This document shows positions 59,869 to 64,000 of a stretch of 64,000 nt of DNA, in pieces. The stretch's first letter is position 1. The number at the start of each line of letters is the position of its first letter. Under the pieces are notes generated by a model. That model saw only the letters and a list, made by a program, of their open reading frames with translations. It was not told the DNA's origin and did no database searches. A program made the translations under genes and the position numbers. The stretch comes from Panaeolus papilionaceus (taxonomy: Eukaryota > Basidiomycota > Agaricomycetes > Agaricales): positions 124,001 to 188,000 of the forward strand of contig JADNRZ010000032.1 of NCBI GenBank assembly GCA_015501605.1. Direction: 5' to 3'.

Positions 59869-62270
59869 ATGCCTCTCAGAGCGTCTTCGTCTTCTCTTTT
59901 GGCCCCAACAAGGTACTTCACTCAACGAAATTGTGGCCTTCGAGCCAGTGATTTCGCCCATTTGTCATCTTTGAAATGGCGGCGGACATTCTATGATGCA
60001 GCACCTAACAGGCACGATCGAAGAAAGTACTTGCTACCAGGATTTCTCCTTGCCGTTTCTTTTGCAGGTGGTCTAGGATACTTGGTTGGACGGCTTGGGA
60101 TGGTACAGCAAATTGGTCCACCTAGCTATGGGTCTTACGGGGACTTTCAGCGGGCCATGACGGAGCTGCAATCTATTTTTGCTGAGGATAGTATATCAAC
60201 AGATCCAGAAGAACTACACTTTCATGGGTTTTCAGCCCATGACTACCATCCTCGTATGTTATTCCAAATGGGTACACCCGCCTATAAGCCCACATCTAAC
60301 CGATCTATACTAGGCATACCTCCCAGTGTGGTAGTTTATCCAGCGTGTACCGCGGATGTCGTAAAGATTGTGAAGATTGCGACAAAGTACCGTATGCCTG
60401 TGATTGCGTTTTCAGGTGGTACAAGTCTGGAGGGTCATTTCAGAGCGGTAACTAGGCTTTCTTACAAGCCACAGTTGACAGTTGACCATAGATTGAATCA
60501 AACTCAGCACACTCTAGGAGGAATATGTATAGACATGAACAAAATGGACCGCATCTTGGAGATACACGGTGAGTTGCGACGCCGCAATGGGGGTCGGAGT
60601 CTAGCATCATCTGTAATTTGACCTTTTGCTTGATATGGTACGTCTTGGAACAGAAAAAGACTCTGACCTGGTCTGTGAACCTGCTGCACGTTGGGTGGAT
60701 ATCAATGAGCATTTGAGGAAGAAAGGTATTGTTTTGTGCTTCTCAAACCACACATGCACGTCCTTCTGATAATCATATTCGACCACAGGAATTCAGTTGT
60801 TCTTTCCAGTATGTTGCATCATACGTGTTCCACCAATGAATCACTTCGTTCAACGCCACTGGGGGTTATCAGATTGACCCGGGACCCGGGGCCACGATTG
60901 GGGGCATGCTGAGCACGGGCTGCTCAGGAAGTAGGCGCAGACTCCCATATCATCATGACTTCTGCTGATTGCATCTCAGCGAATGCCGTTAGGTACGGGA
61001 CTGCTAAAGGAGAATGGTTTTTAAACGCGGTAGGTTGAGATATCACGTCACTACATAACATATTCTGATCAGTTTATATTTTAGACTGTCGTATTACCTT
61101 CTGGTGAAGTCATCAAAACGCGTCGCAGGGCAAGGAAGTCGGCTGCTGGATTCGATCTGACAAAGTTGTTTATCGGTGCGGAAGGAACACTGGGCATTAT
61201 CACGGAAGGCGAGTTACACTACCCCTCGCTTATATATTTGGGCTCACGTTTGGTTTTCGGTAGTTACGATTCGACTCGCTCCAGTTCAATCCACCAATGT
61301 CGCAGTGGTACACTTCCCCGATGTGATGTCCGCAACAGAGGCGTCGATTGACATTTTAAATCAGGGAGTTGGAATCCGTGAGTTAACCTCGTCTTCTTCG
61401 CAGGTGCCTTGTTTTCGCGTTCAATCTCTGCGATGTAGAATGTGTTGAATTGCTTGACGAGATGTCTATGAAGGCGATTAATAACTACGGGATGTCGATT
61501 CGCAAGTGGCCTGATAAAATTAGTTTGTTTCTCAAGCTTCAAGGAGTCTCGAATGGATCGCTAGCTGAAACAGCGAAGATAGTGGAGGAGGTTACGAAAA
61601 AGCATGGCGGTACTGGATTCTCACTGGCGCGGGACGAGAAAGAAGCCCATGACCTGTGGGCTGATCGAAAAAACATATACTTTGCCGGGTTGTCGCTAGT
61701 CGAAGGCTCGCGTGGTCTAACCACAGACGTCTGGTAAGTGTCAAATAGTGCCCATGTTGGCGTTGATCAGGCTGAGTACCATCTTAGTGTTCCTATATCA
61801 AACTTGCCCGCGTTAATTGCAGAAACGAAGAAGGATCTTGAAAACATTGGGATTGTCTCGAGTGTTGTTGGTCATGTGGGGGACGGCAACTTCCATGCTC
61901 TATTGCTCTTCACGAATGATGAAGAACTAAAAGTCGCGAAAGCGGCGTCTCATAGGATTGTCATGCGAGCAATTGTGCTAGACGGAACATGTGCGTCTAA
62001 GTTGGTTTTCTCTTCGTCGGCCTGGCTGATGACTGGTGATCTTGTAACAGGTACCGGCGAACACGGTGTCGGTATGGGTAAAAAAGAGTACCTTACAGAG
62101 GAACTGGGTGAGGGAACGGTTGAGTTGATGAAGGCGATTAAACGAACTATCGACCCACATAATTTGTTTAATCCTGGCAAGGTAGGTCAAGCTAGATATC
62201 CATATGCAAGCTCTACTGACGCTTCCATTAGCTATATCCCGACGACCACACCCCTACGAAAAAGAGTTGA
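59869..62270 (+). CDS. DLD1: D-lactate dehydrogenase (cytochrome), mitochondrial
   Basis: The Arg/Ser-rich start [17 protein letters not shown] is a mitochondrial presequence, followed by a hydrophobic anchor ([20 protein letters not shown]). The FAD-binding part contains [54 protein letters not shown] and [12 protein letters not shown]. The C-terminal part has [23 protein letters not shown], and ends FNPGKLYPDD after a 50 nt intron at 62182-62231. This is the VAO-type flavoprotein that oxidises D-lactate and passes electrons to cytochrome c. One intron (61209-61263) has a GC donor. An ATG 36 nt upstream (59833) is a possible alternative start. Confidence 0.93.
61209..61263 (+). other. GC-AG intron in the D-lactate dehydrogenase gene
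   Basis: The exon ends ACGGAAG and the intron starts GCGAGT and ends GGTAG. Only this join keeps the frame and yields [11 protein letters not shown], the expected sequence at this site. Confidence 0.8.
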
Positions 62271-62432
62271 CCAACCATGAGTGTTTCAACCCTTCCTTTC
62301 AGTCTGAATTAAAGTATTTCGCTCACACAACTCATGACGCTTCGAAATAAACGATAAAAAATAATGTGATTTCAAATATTTTTAATAATTCACAATGTTA
62401 AATAGGACGTCATATGGCGTCGTCTGATCGTC

Positions 62433-64000
62433 TTAAAGGGGAATACCCTGGTCTGGGACAGGTGGAGAAGCACCTGACCCAACCATGACCTTCGTTCCTT
62501 TACTGGTAACGCCGTCGATGGTGACGAAAACAAAGGCTGAGAGAAAATGAAAATTAGCTTTATGAATAATAAACAGGAAGATGTCGGTTAATGAATGACA
62601 TACCAGGTCCCGGAGGGTAAACCCTATTGTTGGGAGGACTCATAACAGTCAAAGTCTTACGATCACGCGAAAGTGTGGCATCCATGAAGACGAGGCGAGA
62701 GCTTGAGTGGAAAGCATGAGAAGAGAAGCCGAGATCCATGAGAGCGACTGCGGGGTGTGTGAAGGTGGGTGAGCAGGGAACAAGAACATAACATATGCCG
62801 CGACGGAGTTCACATACCTTGGATGGTCGAGGCTTTGAGATTTGCCGGGATGTCGATGTCGATGTTGAAGAGTTGGTGGAAAGCGATCTTCGAGGGGATT
62901 TGATTTACGACCGGACGTTGCTCAGACATGAATGGGGGGTTGAGATATTCAACACGGAATTCACTGCCTGTTTGTTAGTCGAAATCCAAGTTTACTTGGG
63001 TAGTATACGCACGTGTGGAATTCAGTGCCGTTTACGACTAGTCCATTGGGATTCGAACCAGCAATGAGAATGTTACTGTAGGCGATGACGGATGTTAGAC
63101 CCGACTGACAATGAAATGAGTTAACTACTACTTACCCCATGGGAGTCAATGTGGTGGTTGAATGATAAAGTCGGGCAATATCAGTCGACGGCATGCCTTG
63201 GTTGCTAATTCGGCGACCGAGAGGAGCGTTGGGGGTGTAGATCTCCGGGGTGAAGCTATGGAAAATGGGAGTAAACCAGTTGTTAGCGTGGTTGACAATG
63301 CGCAAGTCAGCCTAGCACGACGCCACGACGGCCACGTACACAGGGTGATCAGCATTCGACTGGTTACCAACGGGATCCTTCACGGACCCAAAGGCAGCGT
63401 ATCCAGTCCTTCCACCATTGAGGATGATAACTTCGCCATTGGGGAGCATGATCATTTCTGGCATAATGCGAGGCTCAAGCATGTGCTCGATTTGCCATCC
63501 CTTCTTGATGCCTTGAGGGGTAATTTCCATTCGGGAGCACTGATCTGAGGCTGGGTCCTGCGATGAGAGATTGGCGGGTTGGATTGTGTCATCGGAGGCG
63601 CTGCCACCACAAACCAGAACCTCGGGAATGTAGTTGGGAGGATGGAGTGGAAGGAGAGTAGCTGTGCCGTCGAATGGGTTGGTAACACGTACGCCATTCG
63701 GGATATCTGGAAGGATGGTTTCCGTGTTCTTCTCAATGTCGTAGATGATCGTCTGGTTATTGGCGATCATGAGTACCCTGCCATCAGGGAGCGCAAATGA
63801 TCTAAATCGATGACCTTTTGTGAGAACGAGAGATCCAATGTCAACTCGAAAGTCTTACCGAGGGAATAGGTTGGTTGGCAAGCTTCGTTCAAGGAATGCT
63901 GATGGACGCGGGACGCCTCCGTCCTTGGGTGGGAAGAACTCGAAGCTGTTTACAGGATCTGTGTTGTAGAATGGAGTGCGTTCGTGGATTCCTCCGACGA
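62433..64000 (-). CDS. Glyoxal oxidase (copper radical oxidase, AA5_1), 5' partial
   Basis: The gene is cut by the right edge, where its N-terminal part would lie. Reading leftwards the exons give [113 protein letters not shown], and [22 protein letters not shown] holds the axial Tyr and first His copper ligand and SSHAFH the second His; the Cys-Tyr cofactor pair is at least partly outside the window. The C-terminal DUF1929 domain is complete, ending [11 protein letters not shown]. These extracellular enzymes oxidise aldehydes to acids and supply hydrogen peroxide to lignin peroxidases. Confidence 0.93.

Noticed and set aside
63047..63059. Minus-strand GGTTCGAATCCC resembling a tRNA T-arm (B box)
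   Set aside because: It encodes Gly-Ser-Asn-Pro of the conserved AGSNPNG motif of glyoxal oxidase, and no tRNA cloverleaf surrounds it.

Overview
This window looks like chromosomal DNA of a mushroom-forming basidiomycete (Agaricomycetes). Almost every gene is interrupted by 45-70 nt introns with GT..AG ends. Several families typical of that group are present: F-box/nucleotidyltransferase-like proteins, DUF6534 and DUF6533 membrane proteins, a glyoxal-oxidase-type copper radical oxidase, and small secreted proteins. Exon joins were worked out by hand from splice motifs, reading-frame continuity and comparison between paralogs.

Layout. 1-4250: the 3' part of a Helitron replicase/helicase with a C-terminal USP-like cysteine-protease domain, plus a convergent two-exon ORF that may be carried by the element. 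4396-10678: two related F-box/nucleotidyltransferase-like genes and two unrecognised genes. 10759-21180: a segmental duplication of a head-to-head pair, a PCNA-like sliding-clamp gene on the minus strand and an F-box gene on the plus strand, with a third F-box gene between the copies; the second F-box copy is frameshifted. 21603-24339: a short-chain dehydrogenase and a secreted double-psi beta-barrel protein. 24699-27815: two TatD-type metal-dependent hydrolases. 28420-31347: nucleotidyltransferase-fold genes, one broken. 32560-37539: two 19-exon DUF6534 membrane proteins. 37861-38622: a secreted protein. 39007-44487: two MFS sugar transporters. 45646-51651: four members of an unnamed secreted-protein family, one a pseudogene. 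52079-53419: TFIIF beta subunit. 54434-59664: two DUF6533 membrane proteins. 59869-62270: mitochondrial D-lactate dehydrogenase. 62433-edge: glyoxal oxidase, cut by the right edge.

Most loci occur as adjacent duplicates: nine families have two to four copies side by side, with all stages from near-identical exon structure to decay. The single-copy housekeeping genes (TFIIF beta, D-lactate dehydrogenase) sit among them. The most unusual content is the pair of divergent PCNA-like clamps with C-terminal hydrophobic extensions, each divergently paired with an F-box gene. The second is the Helitron helicase fused to a cysteine-protease-like domain. No rRNA, tRNA or CRISPR array was found.
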